A stretch of DNA of 64,000 bases from Desulfoscipio sp. XC116 (GTDB lineage: Bacteria; Bacillota; Desulfotomaculia; Desulfotomaculales; Desulfallaceae). Both the position numbers and the translations under genes were made by a program. The DNA lies in contig NZ_CP156660.1 in the NCBI RefSeq assembly GCF_039851975.1, positions 2,609,035 through 2,673,034 on the forward strand, read 5' to 3'. The number at the start of each line of letters is the position of its first letter. Position 1 is the stretch's first letter. This document shows positions 55,177-64,000 of this stretch, piece after piece. The notes under the pieces were generated by a model that saw nothing but the letters and a program-made list of their open reading frames with translations, was not told where the DNA came from and did no database searches.

Positions 55177-55835
55177 GTCCATGCATAGCTATGTAACCCC
55201 GCTAAGTGCCCGTTACTTTTCCCTGTGAAGACCCGTTATCCTTGTCCAGTAAATAGAGAAAGATTATGACCAATAATTTTTAGATTAATCTGATACCTTA
55301 AGCCACCTCCTGTTCAGATTTTTTTACAATTGGTGTAGTGGACTCTATTTGTTAATCAGCCTTTTTAGCGGCTTGCCGGGCCCATTCCGTTCTTTTCGGG
55401 CAGGGTTCAATAGTATTATTATAACATATTGAGAATGAAGTTTGACTATAAGTTATCGAAATTTTCCATGTGTTTTGAATACATCTGAAAATCGCTGGTT
55501 TATCCCGCCCCCCTGTTTCATCAAGGCGAACGAGCTGTAATAAAAGCCGATGTATGGAAAACAGTGCCGTATGCGATGCTAATGGCAGCGGTTAAATATT
55601 GACGTTGCTTTTGAAATATGCAATAATTTTCAATAGTATAATAGAAAGATATCCCATTATTGAAACTGAGGGGAGGGACTGATTATTCGGCAATAAAACG
55701 CGTTGTGGCATAGTCTACACACGCCGGTTGATAATGAGGTATTATTTCCACTTAAATCGCTAAAAATAATCTTTATAAATTAATTTTCACCTATCATACT
55801 TGAGTGCCATAATATGATAAAGGAGGCAATATACA
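55177..55835. other. Intergenic region between livK and the biotinyl protein
   Basis: About 650 bp separating two divergent genes. A possible promoter TTGACG (55599-55604), 17-base spacer, AATAAT (55622-55627) faces the biotinyl gene, about 200 bp before it. I saw no other feature. Confidence 0.4.
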
Positions 55836-56048
55836 ATGGCCAATGTACTTTCTCCAATGGTTGGAAAGTTGGTTTCCGTTGATGTTAAGGTGGGCGACCG
55901 GGTTAAGGCTAACGATGCGGTAGCCACTATCGAAGCAATGAAAATGATGGTTAAAATTTATGCCCCTTCCGACGGTACCGTACAAGAAATCAAAGTAACA
56001 GCCGGCGACGTAGTTAACACTGATACAGTAATAATGACTCTGGAGTAA
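55836..56048 (+). CDS. Free-standing biotinyl/lipoyl-domain protein
   Basis: 70 residues, consisting of one biotinyl domain only. It has the biotinylation motif EAMKM (Lys is the target) in the middle and Pro/Gly turns flanking it (VLSPMVGKLVSVDVKVGDRV, APSDGTVQEI). In carboxylases such as methylmalonyl-CoA decarboxylase or transcarboxylase such a domain is a separate subunit or a C-terminal part. Here no carboxylase is adjacent. AAAGGAGG lies before the ATG. Partner enzyme unknown. Confidence 0.88.
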   Translation: MANVLSPMVGKLVSVDVKVGDRVKANDAVATIEAMKMMVKIYAPSDGTVQEIKVTAGDVVNTDTVIMTLE

Positions 56049-56607
56049 GACAAGCTAACCTGTAAAGCAACTGATACATACCGGGGACTGTTCACATATG
56101 TACACTTACCATACACTACCCCGCAGTATCCGTAAGGTAACGGGCGCCGTGCATTGCGGCGCCCGTTCAGATTTTAAACCACAGCCTCTACTTTTCTAAT
56201 ATATAATAACAATAAATTATATAACGTACACGACCAAGAGATCCTGGGCTATACATGCCAATAGACCGGTCAACTTCACTACTATTTACACACCGTTCCC
56301 CAACTGTACACAATGAATACAATGTTAGAAATTACCTTTAGAAGTATTGTTCCAGCAAAATAACTGATAAATCAACTTTTCACTGCAATTCAGAACATTA
56401 GCAAAGAATAACGATACCTGGCACATTTTTTGCGATTATAATTATTTTGACATCATAGTTTAAATTGCATATTTCCATCTTTGACACTTGATAGAACTAA
56501 AAATCCTGCAATGCCCTGATATTAGGGGTTTTTCAAAATTTTTTACTTAACTTATTAGTCAATTGATTTTTTCTTGACAATCGGAAATGGCGCTCCAGCA
56601 TCGGAGT
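56049..56607. other. Intergenic region behind the biotinyl gene and the ABC operon
   Basis: It contains the terminator at 56140-56166 and then A+T-rich DNA up to the end of the second ABC gene. No gene was found. Confidence 0.5.
56140..56172 (+). terminator. Rho-independent terminator of the biotinyl gene
   Basis: ACGGGCGCCG (56140-56149) pairs with CGGCGCCCGT (56157-56166) over a seven-base loop, followed by TCAGATTTT. Confidence 0.7.
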
Positions 56608-58353
56608 TTATAGACTCCATCCAATTGCTTTTTTTCTTGCATAAATAAATTCAGAATAGATTCCTTCCTCATTCATCAACTTTTCATGTTTTCCTTGTTG
56701 TACAATATGTCCTCCGCTTAATACAAAGATATTATCAGCGTTTTGCACGGTTGAAAGGTGATGGGCAATCATAATAACCGTCTTATGTTTTGTAAGCTCC
56801 TCAATCGCCAGCTGCAATTGTTTTTCATTTTCAGGATCGACACTTGAAGTTGCCTCATCAAGAATAATAATGGGAGCATCTTTTAAAATTGCTCTGGCGA
56901 TGGATATACGCTGCTTTTCACCGCCTGACAGACTGCAGCCTCCTTCTCCGATCAACGTATTGTATCCGTCCGGTAAATTAGATATAAATTCATGACAGCA
57001 TGCTTTTTCGGAAGCTTTCACGACTTCGTCCATTGTCGCCTTCGGGCGCCCGAATTTAATATTGTTTATAATTGTCTCTTGAAATAAATATACATTTTGA
57101 AATACCATGCTGATATTTTTAAATAAGCTTTCGCAGGTATAAGCTTTGACATTATAACCTCCAAGCATTACTTCACCCTCGTTTACATCCCAGAACCTAG
57201 CGATCAAATTGCAAATTGTACTTTTTCCTCCGCCGGACGGCCCTACAATGGCCGCCGTTGTATTTTGAGGGATAGTAAGGCTTATATTGTCAAGAATCTT
57301 TCTTGAATCATAGGAAAATGATACGTTTTTAAATTCTATTTTATAATCTTCAGGTTTAATATCCGTCCCGTTTTCATCCATAAGTGGTGTCTGTTCCACG
57401 GTTTTAACCTTATCCATGCTACTATCCAGCACCCGCAATAAGGAGGAAGTGCTTCCGGCGGCTTCGATTTGGGAAAATATAACAAAACTTGAAACGATAA
57501 TCATCAGTGTATTCAATAATGAAAATTCACCGCCGCTAAATAAATAACAGGCCATCATCAGCATGCCACAGCCTGCTACTTTAAAAACATATAGATAAAG
57601 AGCAATTAATTTTATAAAAGCTTTCTCTAATCCAATATTGCGCCTGCGGCTTTCCTCAATAGCATCATCGACTGAACGATTGGATTTTTCCCCAAGGCCG
57701 AAAGCTTTTACGACCGCTATCCCTTGAATATATTCCAAAACTGCGGTCACAAGCCTGCTTTGAGCTTCCTGCCTCTTTGGTGAAACAGCAATGCTTTTTT
57801 TCTGTAAAACGGAGTTTACAAGTAAACCCGTAATGATTGCGAAAATAGAGATAAGCCCAATACGCCAGTCAAAAAAGCTGATCACAATGGCAATTACAAT
57901 AGCATGAACAACGCCGACTACAATATTGTTCAGAATATGACCCGCTTGAGTTTCAATATCTCCGATTGTCGTTGTTACCGCAGATGCAATTTCGCCAAGG
58001 CGGTTTGAGTTAAAATATCCCATTGGCATTCTTTTAAGTCTGTCGCCAATTTCAATCCTTTTATCCGCACACATATTAAAACAAGCAACCTGGGCTTTAC
58101 TGTTGGCAATGGACCCGAATATGATTTTTCCTACTACTCCAACGAGCAGAATCAAAAATGCACCGATGACTGTTTCTATTGTAATTTGGCTTCCGTTTCT
58201 TTTTACAAGAACAATACTATTTAAGCTATATACAATCCCCAAAACAGGAATAACCTCACAAATGGTCAAGATAACACTATAAACAAAGGATTGTATTATG
58301 GCACTCTTGTTTCTGCCTGAAAACTCCAGCAACCTTTTTATCGTCTTAATCAT
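56608..58353 (-). CDS. ABC transporter, fused permease-ATPase (second half-transporter)
   Basis: 581 residues. Six-helix exporter-type membrane domain (about 1-310), then an ATPase with Walker A GPSGGGKST, signature LSGGEKQRISIARAI, Walker B IIILDEATSSVDPE. It overlaps the first half-transporter by 8 bp, so the two form a heterodimer. The type resembles YbtP/YbtQ and IrtA/IrtB, which import ferric siderophores despite the exporter fold; that reading rests on the neighbours (AraC, NikA-like protein). Confidence 0.88.
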   Translation of the reverse strand: MIKTIKRLLEFSGRNKSAIIQSFVYSVILTICEVIPVLGIVYSLNSIVLVKRNGSQITIETVIGAFLILLVGVVGKIIFGSIANSKAQVACFNMCADKRIEIGDRLKRMPMGYFNSNRLGEIASAVTTTIGDIETQAGHILNNIVVGVVHAIVIAIVISFFDWRIGLISIFAIITGLLVNSVLQKKSIAVSPKRQEAQSRLVTAVLEYIQGIAVVKAFGLGEKSNRSVDDAIEESRRRNIGLEKAFIKLIALYLYVFKVAGCGMLMMACYLFSGGEFSLLNTLMIIVSSFVIFSQIEAAGSTSSLLRVLDSSMDKVKTVEQTPLMDENGTDIKPEDYKIEFKNVSFSYDSRKILDNISLTIPQNTTAAIVGPSGGGKSTICNLIARFWDVNEGEVMLGGYNVKAYTCESLFKNISMVFQNVYLFQETIINNIKFGRPKATMDEVVKASEKACCHEFISNLPDGYNTLIGEGGCSLSGGEKQRISIARAILKDAPIIILDEATSSVDPENEKQLQLAIEELTKHKTVIMIAHHLSTVQNADNIFVLSGGHIVQQGKHEKLMNEEGIYSEFIYARKKAIGWSL

Positions 58354-60115
58354 CGTTTTTCCCTCCTGCCTCCTTCATGTCCATATCCTTAGTCCTGACA
58401 TGAGCTTCCCACATATCCTGGTATATTTCGCATCTTGTTAACAATTCGTTATGGGTTCCCTGGGCGGCTATTTCACCTTGATTCATTACGATAATATTAT
58501 CCGCCGACATTATTGTTGAAAGCCTGTGGGCAATGACTATCAGTGTTTTTCCTTTGACGAGCTTGGATATGGATTCTTGTATTATCGCTTCATTTTCCGG
58601 ATCGGTATAAGCCGTGGCTTCGTCCAATACAATAACCGGGCTGTTTTTAATAATTGCTCTGGCAATTGAAATGCGTTGTTTCTCGCCGCCCGAAAAATGA
58701 TTACCGGCTTCACCGGCCAAGGTATCATATCCATGTTCCAGAGACATAATAAAATCGTGACAGCTGGCTTTCTTGGCAGCTTCTATTATTTCTTCATCTG
58801 TTGCATCTTTTTTACCAACACGAATATTTTCTCTTACTGACATATTGAATAAAAAACAATCCTGCGACACATAAGAAATGATATTGCTTATGTGGTCTAA
58901 CGGCAGTTTCTTCACATCGATATTTCCTAACGTTATTTGTCCGCTTTTTGCTTCCCAAAAGCTTGCTATTAACTTGGCAATGGTGGATTTTCCCGAACCG
59001 GAAGGACCTACGATTGCGGTTATTCCCTTCGGGACAGTTTCAAAGGATATGCTATGCAAAATTTCCGTGTCATTATAGCCGAAAGAAACATCTTCAAATT
59101 TTATTTTATAACTCTTTAACTCTTTATAATCCGAAGGACGGTTAAGTTCATCGGCATCAAGTATTTCACCTATTTTTCCAATAATGGTGCTCAGGGAAGC
59201 AATCCCGTCAGTAAGATTCATCGCCTGAATCAGTGGACCTACGAGACCGAATGATAATATAAGGCAGGAAATAAGTGTTTCCAGTGTCAAAGTCCCGTCC
59301 ATATAAAAGTAAAGCCCGGAAGGAAGGACAAAAAGCAAAGTAGCGGGCATCGTATACATAACTGCCGAATACAGCAATAGAGTATTTTTAAAGAATAGAG
59401 TAACTGCCGAACAATTATTGTTTACATCATTCGTGTATTTCTCATAAGAACGTGCGGATTGATTGAATGCCTTAATGGTTTCAATGCCGTTAATGTATTC
59501 TACAACGGTTGCATTCATTGCATTTTCGGCTTCAACACGTTTCTGATAATAATAAACGTATTTGTTCATCAGCAGCTTATATAAAAATAACCCGATTGGT
59601 ATGGTGACCAGAGAAATAAGAGCGATACGCCAATCCAGATAGAATAAATATGTAAATATACATACGGGAACCAATAAATTCGAGGTCATCTCAGGTATGA
59701 TATGGGCAAGGGGCTGTTCCATTTTTTCCACCGTATCGACAAGGGTTGTTTTCAATTCTCCGGAGGGAGTTTCCAGTACATAGCCCAATGGTAATTTTGG
59801 AAGCTTTTTTACCAATTCACCCCGAATGTTTTTTAAAATTGTATATGTTGCTTCATGGGATAAAGTAGTGGATATTGCGTGAAAGATTACTTTCCCGGTA
59901 TATCCCCCCAATGCCAGAAGAACGCTCAAGACGAGTTCCTTAAAAGTATAGTTTTTACTTATAATCTTTACTGTAATGCTTGCAGCGACGAAATAGGGGA
60001 GCATACCGCAACCGACACCCAATACCGCAATGGTGACTGACAATATCATTTTTGTTCTGCATTGTGAAGCAAATAGCAATAACCTTCCAAAAGCACTCTC
60101 TTTCTTATCTTCCAT
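58346..60115 (-). CDS. ABC transporter, fused permease-ATPase (first half-transporter)
   Basis: 589 residues. Membrane domain about 1-330, then Walker A GPSGSGKST, signature FSGGEKQRISIARAI, Walker B VIVLDEATAYTDPE. Both half-transporters keep a catalytic Glu, so both ATP sites may be active. ATG with AAAGGAG six bases upstream, 130 bp behind the AraC gene. Reading as metallophore transport is inference from context; a multidrug or peptide exporter is the alternative. Confidence 0.88.
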   Translation of the reverse strand: MEDKKESAFGRLLLFASQCRTKMILSVTIAVLGVGCGMLPYFVAASITVKIISKNYTFKELVLSVLLALGGYTGKVIFHAISTTLSHEATYTILKNIRGELVKKLPKLPLGYVLETPSGELKTTLVDTVEKMEQPLAHIIPEMTSNLLVPVCIFTYLFYLDWRIALISLVTIPIGLFLYKLLMNKYVYYYQKRVEAENAMNATVVEYINGIETIKAFNQSARSYEKYTNDVNNNCSAVTLFFKNTLLLYSAVMYTMPATLLFVLPSGLYFYMDGTLTLETLISCLILSFGLVGPLIQAMNLTDGIASLSTIIGKIGEILDADELNRPSDYKELKSYKIKFEDVSFGYNDTEILHSISFETVPKGITAIVGPSGSGKSTIAKLIASFWEAKSGQITLGNIDVKKLPLDHISNIISYVSQDCFLFNMSVRENIRVGKKDATDEEIIEAAKKASCHDFIMSLEHGYDTLAGEAGNHFSGGEKQRISIARAIIKNSPVIVLDEATAYTDPENEAIIQESISKLVKGKTLIVIAHRLSTIMSADNIIVMNQGEIAAQGTHNELLTRCEIYQDMWEAHVRTKDMDMKEAGGKNDD

Positions 60116-60244
60116 TTTGATCTCCTTTGAGAATAATTTTTTAGTCTGATATAAAAATAGGATATAATCATTACCGTTAGATGTTTCTAACCTTCCTGAA
60201 TTATATCCTACAAGCGGTTATTTATCTGCTCCAATAACTCCTTT

Positions 60245-61234
60245 TCACTCCAAAGCCGCAGAAGAATTGTTCTTTCTGTAGCAAATCGGAGTAACGCCCA
60301 CAATATCTGAAAAGGCTTTGGAAAATTTGCTGGCATTCTGATAACCGACTGTAATTGCAATCTCTGTCACGCTATTGTTTGTACTGCGAAGCATATCCGC
60401 CGCTTTTTTAATTCTGAATTCCTTAATAAAGGCATAGTAGGTCTTCCCGTATATCTCCTTGAAACACTCTGAAAATGCCCTGGAACTGATATGATGTTTT
60501 TCTGCAACTTCTTTGATTGTCAAATGCTCCTCCATATTTTCCGTTACTTCTTTTTTTATTTGCTTAACTTTATCGGTCAAATGTCGTTCAAAATACTTTT
60601 CTTTTGATTCCATTGCTTCCATGTCATCATCGATCAGAAGAATAACAAGCTCCGCAAATTTCAGCACTGTTTTTTCTTTCCAAAACGTATCATTCAATAT
60701 AATCATTTTACTCATGATTTCCTTTATCTTATATCTGTTGGACAGCAACATAAATTTACCGCATTGCTTCATTTTTTGAATCAGCACGCTGCTTGTAATT
60801 TGGGTATCCATAAATATTGTTTTAAGAAATCCGTCTAACTTTGTTTCTGTGGTAACAATGGAAATCCCCTCATAGTTTCCTAAAGGAAAGATATGTTTAT
60901 GATGTTTGTCGCCTAAAAGTGCAGCTATAAAATCACCTGAACCTATATAAAATACCTTATGATTTTTATAGTCCATTTCGCATCTCCCGGAAATACAATA
61001 ATTCATCCGAATAAATCCGGTTTCTTCCATAGGAAACACCTCGGGAGTTTGCAGCGTTAAATCATGATAGATAATCCATATGCCGTCAAATATTTCGGAT
61101 TGAACAGTCTTTCCGCGTATATAATGCTTGTCATAATGAAAAACCGCTCTGTTATCAACTTGCTCGACTTTTTCCACCAAGCTGCGGAAAGAAAATTGAT
61201 GATCTGCATCTGCCGAAGATAATTTTTTATTCAT
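60245..61234 (-). CDS. AraC family transcriptional regulator
   Basis: 329 residues. The C-terminal 100 residues hold two helix-turn-helix motifs (LTIKEVAEKHHISSRAFSEC and VTEIAITVGYQNASKFSKAF), the AraC signature. The N-terminal domain (about 1-220) is of the cupin-like sensor type as in YbtA-like regulators. It lies within the transport operon and most likely activates it in response to the transported ligand. Confidence 0.9.
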   Translation of the reverse strand: MNKKLSSADADHQFSFRSLVEKVEQVDNRAVFHYDKHYIRGKTVQSEIFDGIWIIYHDLTLQTPEVFPMEETGFIRMNYCISGRCEMDYKNHKVFYIGSGDFIAALLGDKHHKHIFPLGNYEGISIVTTETKLDGFLKTIFMDTQITSSVLIQKMKQCGKFMLLSNRYKIKEIMSKMIILNDTFWKEKTVLKFAELVILLIDDDMEAMESKEKYFERHLTDKVKQIKKEVTENMEEHLTIKEVAEKHHISSRAFSECFKEIYGKTYYAFIKEFRIKKAADMLRSTNNSVTEIAITVGYQNASKFSKAFSDIVGVTPICYRKNNSSAALE

Positions 61235-61272
61235 TTCATCAACTCTTTTATATTTTTTCTGGTGAAACTGAA

Positions 61273-61300
61273 GGAGGCTGAGGGTAAAGTCTCAGCCTCC
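61273..61300 (-). terminator. Hairpin between lipoprotein and AraC genes
   Basis: GGAGGCTGAG (61273-61282) pairs with CTCAGCCTCC (61291-61300) over an eight-base loop. On the minus strand it lies behind the lipoprotein stop and is followed by a modest T content. It may lower read-through into the AraC and ABC genes so that the binding protein is made in excess. Confidence 0.5.
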
Positions 61301-61309
61301 ATTCTCAGC

Positions 61310-62914
61310 TTATTGTACTGGCTTGATATTATCAATTTCAAACATGACTGGCGTATCGGTAAAAGTATAATCCTTAATTTTGTTTGTATTAAACAATATC
61401 AAGTCTTTGGCATAGTATAGCGGCAGTTCGAGTACATTGTCATTGCTGAAATTAAGAATCCTGCCAAATAATTCATTCACTTTTGCTTGATCATCAATAA
61501 CCATGGTTTCTTGGATGTCCGCTAGGAATTTGTCGCTTCCCTCAATGGCCTTTAACGATGGAGTATGCGGTGAAGAATTGATCATTTTGGGGAAGTTTAT
61601 CTGTGGTTCCGTGTTTTCTTCGGTTGCCCAGATGATCAGTCCGTAATTGCCGGCCACACCTTCCTGCCACCAGGTCATCATATCCTGGCCTTCAGTCTGA
61701 GCATCAATTCCGATTTCCCTAAGCTGACTTTTTATGGTAGTCGCCAGCATTTTATTCATGACTTCGCCGGAGTCATAGGTTAACTTAAAAGAAAGTGGCT
61801 TGCCGTCCTTTTCACGCAGTCCGGCGCTTGCGTTCATTTTCCAGCCCGCACTGTCAAGCAGCTGTTCCGCTTTTCCTTTGTCGTAAGTACGGATAGTGTT
61901 AAGCTTTACATCTGAAAGGAAATTGCCATCAGGGAAAAGGTCCGGAGCAGGGTTCTGATTACCGTGAAACAATCCGTCGCAAATAGCCTGCTTATCAATA
62001 CCGTAGGCGATGGCTTCACGAACTGATTTGTCTGAAAGTATCGGATTGGCCGCATTCAAGACAAGGCTGACAGTTTTTGTGTCAACGGGGGAAACGACAC
62101 CTTTAATACCGTCGAAGGATGCCGCCTGCTTGTAATCGTCCCAGGAAATGAGTGTACTGCCATAAATCATGTCGATTTCACCTTTTTGCAAGGCAAGCAG
62201 GCGAGCGGAAGCTTCCGGAATATACTTTACGATTATTTCATCGTAATATGGCTCATCTCCCCAGTAGTTTTCATTCTTTATAAAATTGACGTACTCCCCG
62301 TCTTTAACTTCACTGTAAATATAAGGACCTGTTCCTACAACCCCCTTCATGGTTTGAAAATTGTCTTCTTCAATAACCTTGGGCGAAACGCAAACCATTA
62401 TTTCGCGAAAGGTGAAGTCATTCAGATAACCGAAATATGGGGTGTCATAATGGAAGGTAACGGTATAATCGTCTACAACCTCAATTTCCTTGATATTGAC
62501 TACACCCGGCCAGGCCCGGAAATTAGGAGTTTTACTCTTGAAAACAAAATTGTCTTTCACTGCTTGGGCGTTGAATTTCCCGCCATCGTGAAAGGTTACA
62601 TTGTCTCTCAGTGTAAAAGTCAGGTCGCGGCCGTCTTGGGAAAAATTCCAGCTCTTTGCAAGCCACGGTTTAACCTCGCCGTCCTCGTAATTTACCAGCC
62701 CTTCATAGCAAAGTCTTGTCGCCGAAAGGTTTTGAGCATCCATATTGAGAGGGTAAAGCGTAGTCAGCTCCGCACCGACCGCTAAGGTAAGTGTTTTTTT
62801 CTCCTTTTCGCCTGAAGTTTTGCCGGAAGTATTGTCGCAGCCTGCAAATACAGTGCAGAGAAGCATCAGGCAGGTGCAAACAGCCAGCAGTTTTGATAAA
62901 AATTTGCTTTTCAT
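61310..62914 (-). CDS. NikA/peptide-type substrate-binding lipoprotein
   Basis: 534 residues. Lipoprotein signal with lipobox TVFAGC at about 21-26, then a type-2 SBP_bac_5 fold: LTLAVGAELTTLYPLNMDAQ, LAKSWNFSQDGRDLTFTLRD, FHDGGKFNAQAVKDNF, YGIDKQAICDGLFHGNQNPA. Among this family (dipeptide, nickel, opine-metal) it is closest in feel to NikA/CntA proteins, which bind nickel or metal-metallophore complexes. Two matching ATPases lie upstream; the permeases should be beyond the right edge. Confidence 0.88.
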   Translation of the reverse strand: MKSKFLSKLLAVCTCLMLLCTVFAGCDNTSGKTSGEKEKKTLTLAVGAELTTLYPLNMDAQNLSATRLCYEGLVNYEDGEVKPWLAKSWNFSQDGRDLTFTLRDNVTFHDGGKFNAQAVKDNFVFKSKTPNFRAWPGVVNIKEIEVVDDYTVTFHYDTPYFGYLNDFTFREIMVCVSPKVIEEDNFQTMKGVVGTGPYIYSEVKDGEYVNFIKNENYWGDEPYYDEIIVKYIPEASARLLALQKGEIDMIYGSTLISWDDYKQAASFDGIKGVVSPVDTKTVSLVLNAANPILSDKSVREAIAYGIDKQAICDGLFHGNQNPAPDLFPDGNFLSDVKLNTIRTYDKGKAEQLLDSAGWKMNASAGLREKDGKPLSFKLTYDSGEVMNKMLATTIKSQLREIGIDAQTEGQDMMTWWQEGVAGNYGLIIWATEENTEPQINFPKMINSSPHTPSLKAIEGSDKFLADIQETMVIDDQAKVNELFGRILNFSNDNVLELPLYYAKDLILFNTNKIKDYTFTDTPVMFEIDNIKPVQ

Positions 62915-62952
62915 TTCTTTTAGCTCCTTTCATAAAATTGGAATTGCATTTT

Positions 62953-63654
62953 TTATTGTTTAACGCCCTCACGGGCAATTTTTCCGTTTTTCATAACAAG
63001 GACCTTATCGGACAGCCTATAGGCGCCGGTTTTATGATGCGTGATAAAAAGGCATCCGAATTGGTGCTCTTTATGATAGGCTTCAAGCAGGTCCAAAACT
63101 GAACTTTGAGAGATTAAATCAAGCCCGCTCAATACCTCGTCAAGCACAAGATATTTGGGGTGCACGGATAAGGCGCGAAGCAGCGATAGCCTTTGCTGTT
63201 CCCCGCCTGAAAGTTGTTTTGTCGGTACTTTCAAAAGCTTTTCATTCATTCCTACAAGCGATATAAGCTCAAAAATACGTTTTTGCCTTTCGGATCTGCT
63301 TAGGTCGGTTAAGTTGACAAGGGCTTCTTCAACATTGTGATATACCGAAAGCTTTGGATTCAGCGTTCCGCGGGTATCTTGAAACACAGCCTGTATTTTA
63401 CTGCGAAACTGGCGATATTCAGAAGGCTTTAATTCCGGAACGCTGCGGCCATCCAAGACAACTTTGCCGGAATCGGGTTCTTCAATTCCTAAAACGATTC
63501 TTGCAAGCGTGCTTTTTCCTGTTCCTGAGTCGCCGGTTACGGATATAAATTCGCCGGGCGATATTTTAAAATTTATATCAGACAGCACGCTGAACATCAC
63601 ACCCTTATGATCAGAATATTTTTTATTCAAGCGTTCAATTTGTATTCCGTCCAT
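62953..63654 (-). CDS. ABC transporter ATPase, OppF/NikE-like
   Basis: 233 residues. Walker A GDSGTGKST, Q-loop, signature LSGGEQQRLSLLRAL, Walker B YLVLDEVLSGLDLI (Glu present). It lacks the C-terminal oligopeptide-specific extension of longer OppF proteins. AAAGGAG lies six bases before the ATG. It overlaps the preceding ATPase by 28 bp and is followed 39 bp later by the binding protein. Confidence 0.9.
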   Translation of the reverse strand: MDGIQIERLNKKYSDHKGVMFSVLSDINFKISPGEFISVTGDSGTGKSTLARIVLGIEEPDSGKVVLDGRSVPELKPSEYRQFRSKIQAVFQDTRGTLNPKLSVYHNVEEALVNLTDLSRSERQKRIFELISLVGMNEKLLKVPTKQLSGGEQQRLSLLRALSVHPKYLVLDEVLSGLDLISQSSVLDLLEAYHKEHQFGCLFITHHKTGAYRLSDKVLVMKNGKIAREGVKQ

Positions 63655-64000
63655 ATGAAACTCCTTTCCTCCATTTTTTTATGGGCTGCCGCAAATGCGC
63701 TTGTCCACTTCTGTTCCGGTGCTGAAAGCAGCTTTTCTGTCGTTCCTGTTTCAGTTATTTTGCCATGCTCCATAACAAACACGTTTTCACATAGTACACT
63801 TAAAGCTTCAACATCATGCGAAATGAAAAGAATGCCCGTCTCTTTTTTCTGCTTTTTCAAAATCCGTGTCAATATTTCCCGGTTATCCTCATCCAGCGCA
63901 CTTGTAGGTTCATCTGCAAGAATATATTTAGGTCGGAGGGCAAGCATCAGAGCCACGGCGATACGCTGCAACATACCTCCCGATAGTTGTCCGGGATAAC
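63627..64000 (-). CDS. ABC transporter ATPase, OppD/NikD-like, C-terminal part (cut by right edge)
   Basis: Only the C-terminal 124 codons or so are in the window; the frame is open to the edge. It contains YPGQLSGGMLQRIAVALMLA (ABC signature), Walker B YILADEPTSALDED and the H-loop LFISHDVEALS. The N-terminal Walker A lies outside. First of the visible genes of the right-hand operon. Pairs with the OppF/NikE-like ATPase. Confidence 0.9.
   Translation of the reverse strand, partial: YPGQLSGGMLQRIAVALMLALRPKYILADEPTSALDEDNREILTRILKKQKKETGILFISHDVEALSVLCENVFVMEHGKITETGTTEKLLSAPEQKWTSAFAAAHKKMEERSFIWTEYKLNA

Overview
The window reads as chromosomal DNA of an anaerobic, endospore-forming, rod-shaped member of the Firmicutes, most like the Desulfotomaculum/Pelotomaculum group of Peptococcaceae. 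The evidence is gene content and order: rplU-rpmA-(Spo0B-like)-obg next to rng, the two radical SAM proteins (TIGR03960/TIGR03936 types) and spoIVFA/spoIVFB; rodA-minEDC-mrdA-mreDCB-radC-maf-folC; valS under T-box control; engB-lon-lonB-clpX-clpP-tig; and a small acid-soluble spore protein (sspH). Most housekeeping genes are on the minus strand. No rRNA, tRNA or CRISPR array was seen.

Layout. 1-3.1 kb: 5' part of obg, a Spo0B-like phosphotransferase, L27, L21 with a structured leader, and a DedA membrane protein. 3.1-11.2 kb: an accessory, partly decayed stretch. It holds a C-terminal radical SAM relic, a promoter with no intact gene, a TetR/hydrolase pair, a response regulator/kinase/acyltransferase operon, an orphan small protein, a frameshifted mazE-type antitoxin without its toxin, and a Cys-rich protein. 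11.3-29.8 kb: RNase G, two radical SAM-associated proteins, SpoIVFB/SpoIVFA, and the cell-shape and division block down to folC. 30-36.3 kb: an insertion between folC and valS with a chemotaxis receptor, a feoA-feoB-zinc ribbon iron operon behind a Fur-like site, a VapBC-type pair and an AAA/DUF4143 ATPase. 36.4-50 kb: valS with its T-box, a TIGR04086 membrane protein, an orphan substrate-binding protein, sspH, and the protein quality-control run engB, lon, lonB, clpX, clpP, tig. 50.5-56 kb: a complete branched-chain amino-acid-type ABC importer (livF-G-M-H-K) and, divergently, a free-standing 70-residue biotinyl protein. 56.6-64 kb: an operon entering from the right edge with two Opp/Nik-type ATPases, a NikA-like lipoprotein, an AraC regulator and a pair of fused permease-ATPase ABC half-transporters; I infer metal or metallophore traffic.

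How the parts fit. The shape genes (RodA, PBP2, MreBCD) build the lateral wall while MinCDE places the septum; this MinC lacks the usual N-terminal domain and PBP2 carries a helical insertion and a long Pro/Gln/Thr tail. Feo genes supply ferrous iron under probable Fur control. Lon, LonB, ClpXP and trigger factor form a folding and proteolysis cluster. L27 starts directly at the mature sequence and the usual prp (ysxB) gene is absent between rplU and rpmA, two facts that explain each other.

The most interesting leads are the right-hand metallophore-like transport operon, the truncated MinC, the coupled absence of Prp and the L27 extension, the free biotinyl protein facing the liv operon, and a dispersed structured repeat near 1.3, 15.8 and 17.7 kb. 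Start codons were revised from the longest frames where a Shine-Dalgarno sequence decided the matter; these cases are noted in the entries.
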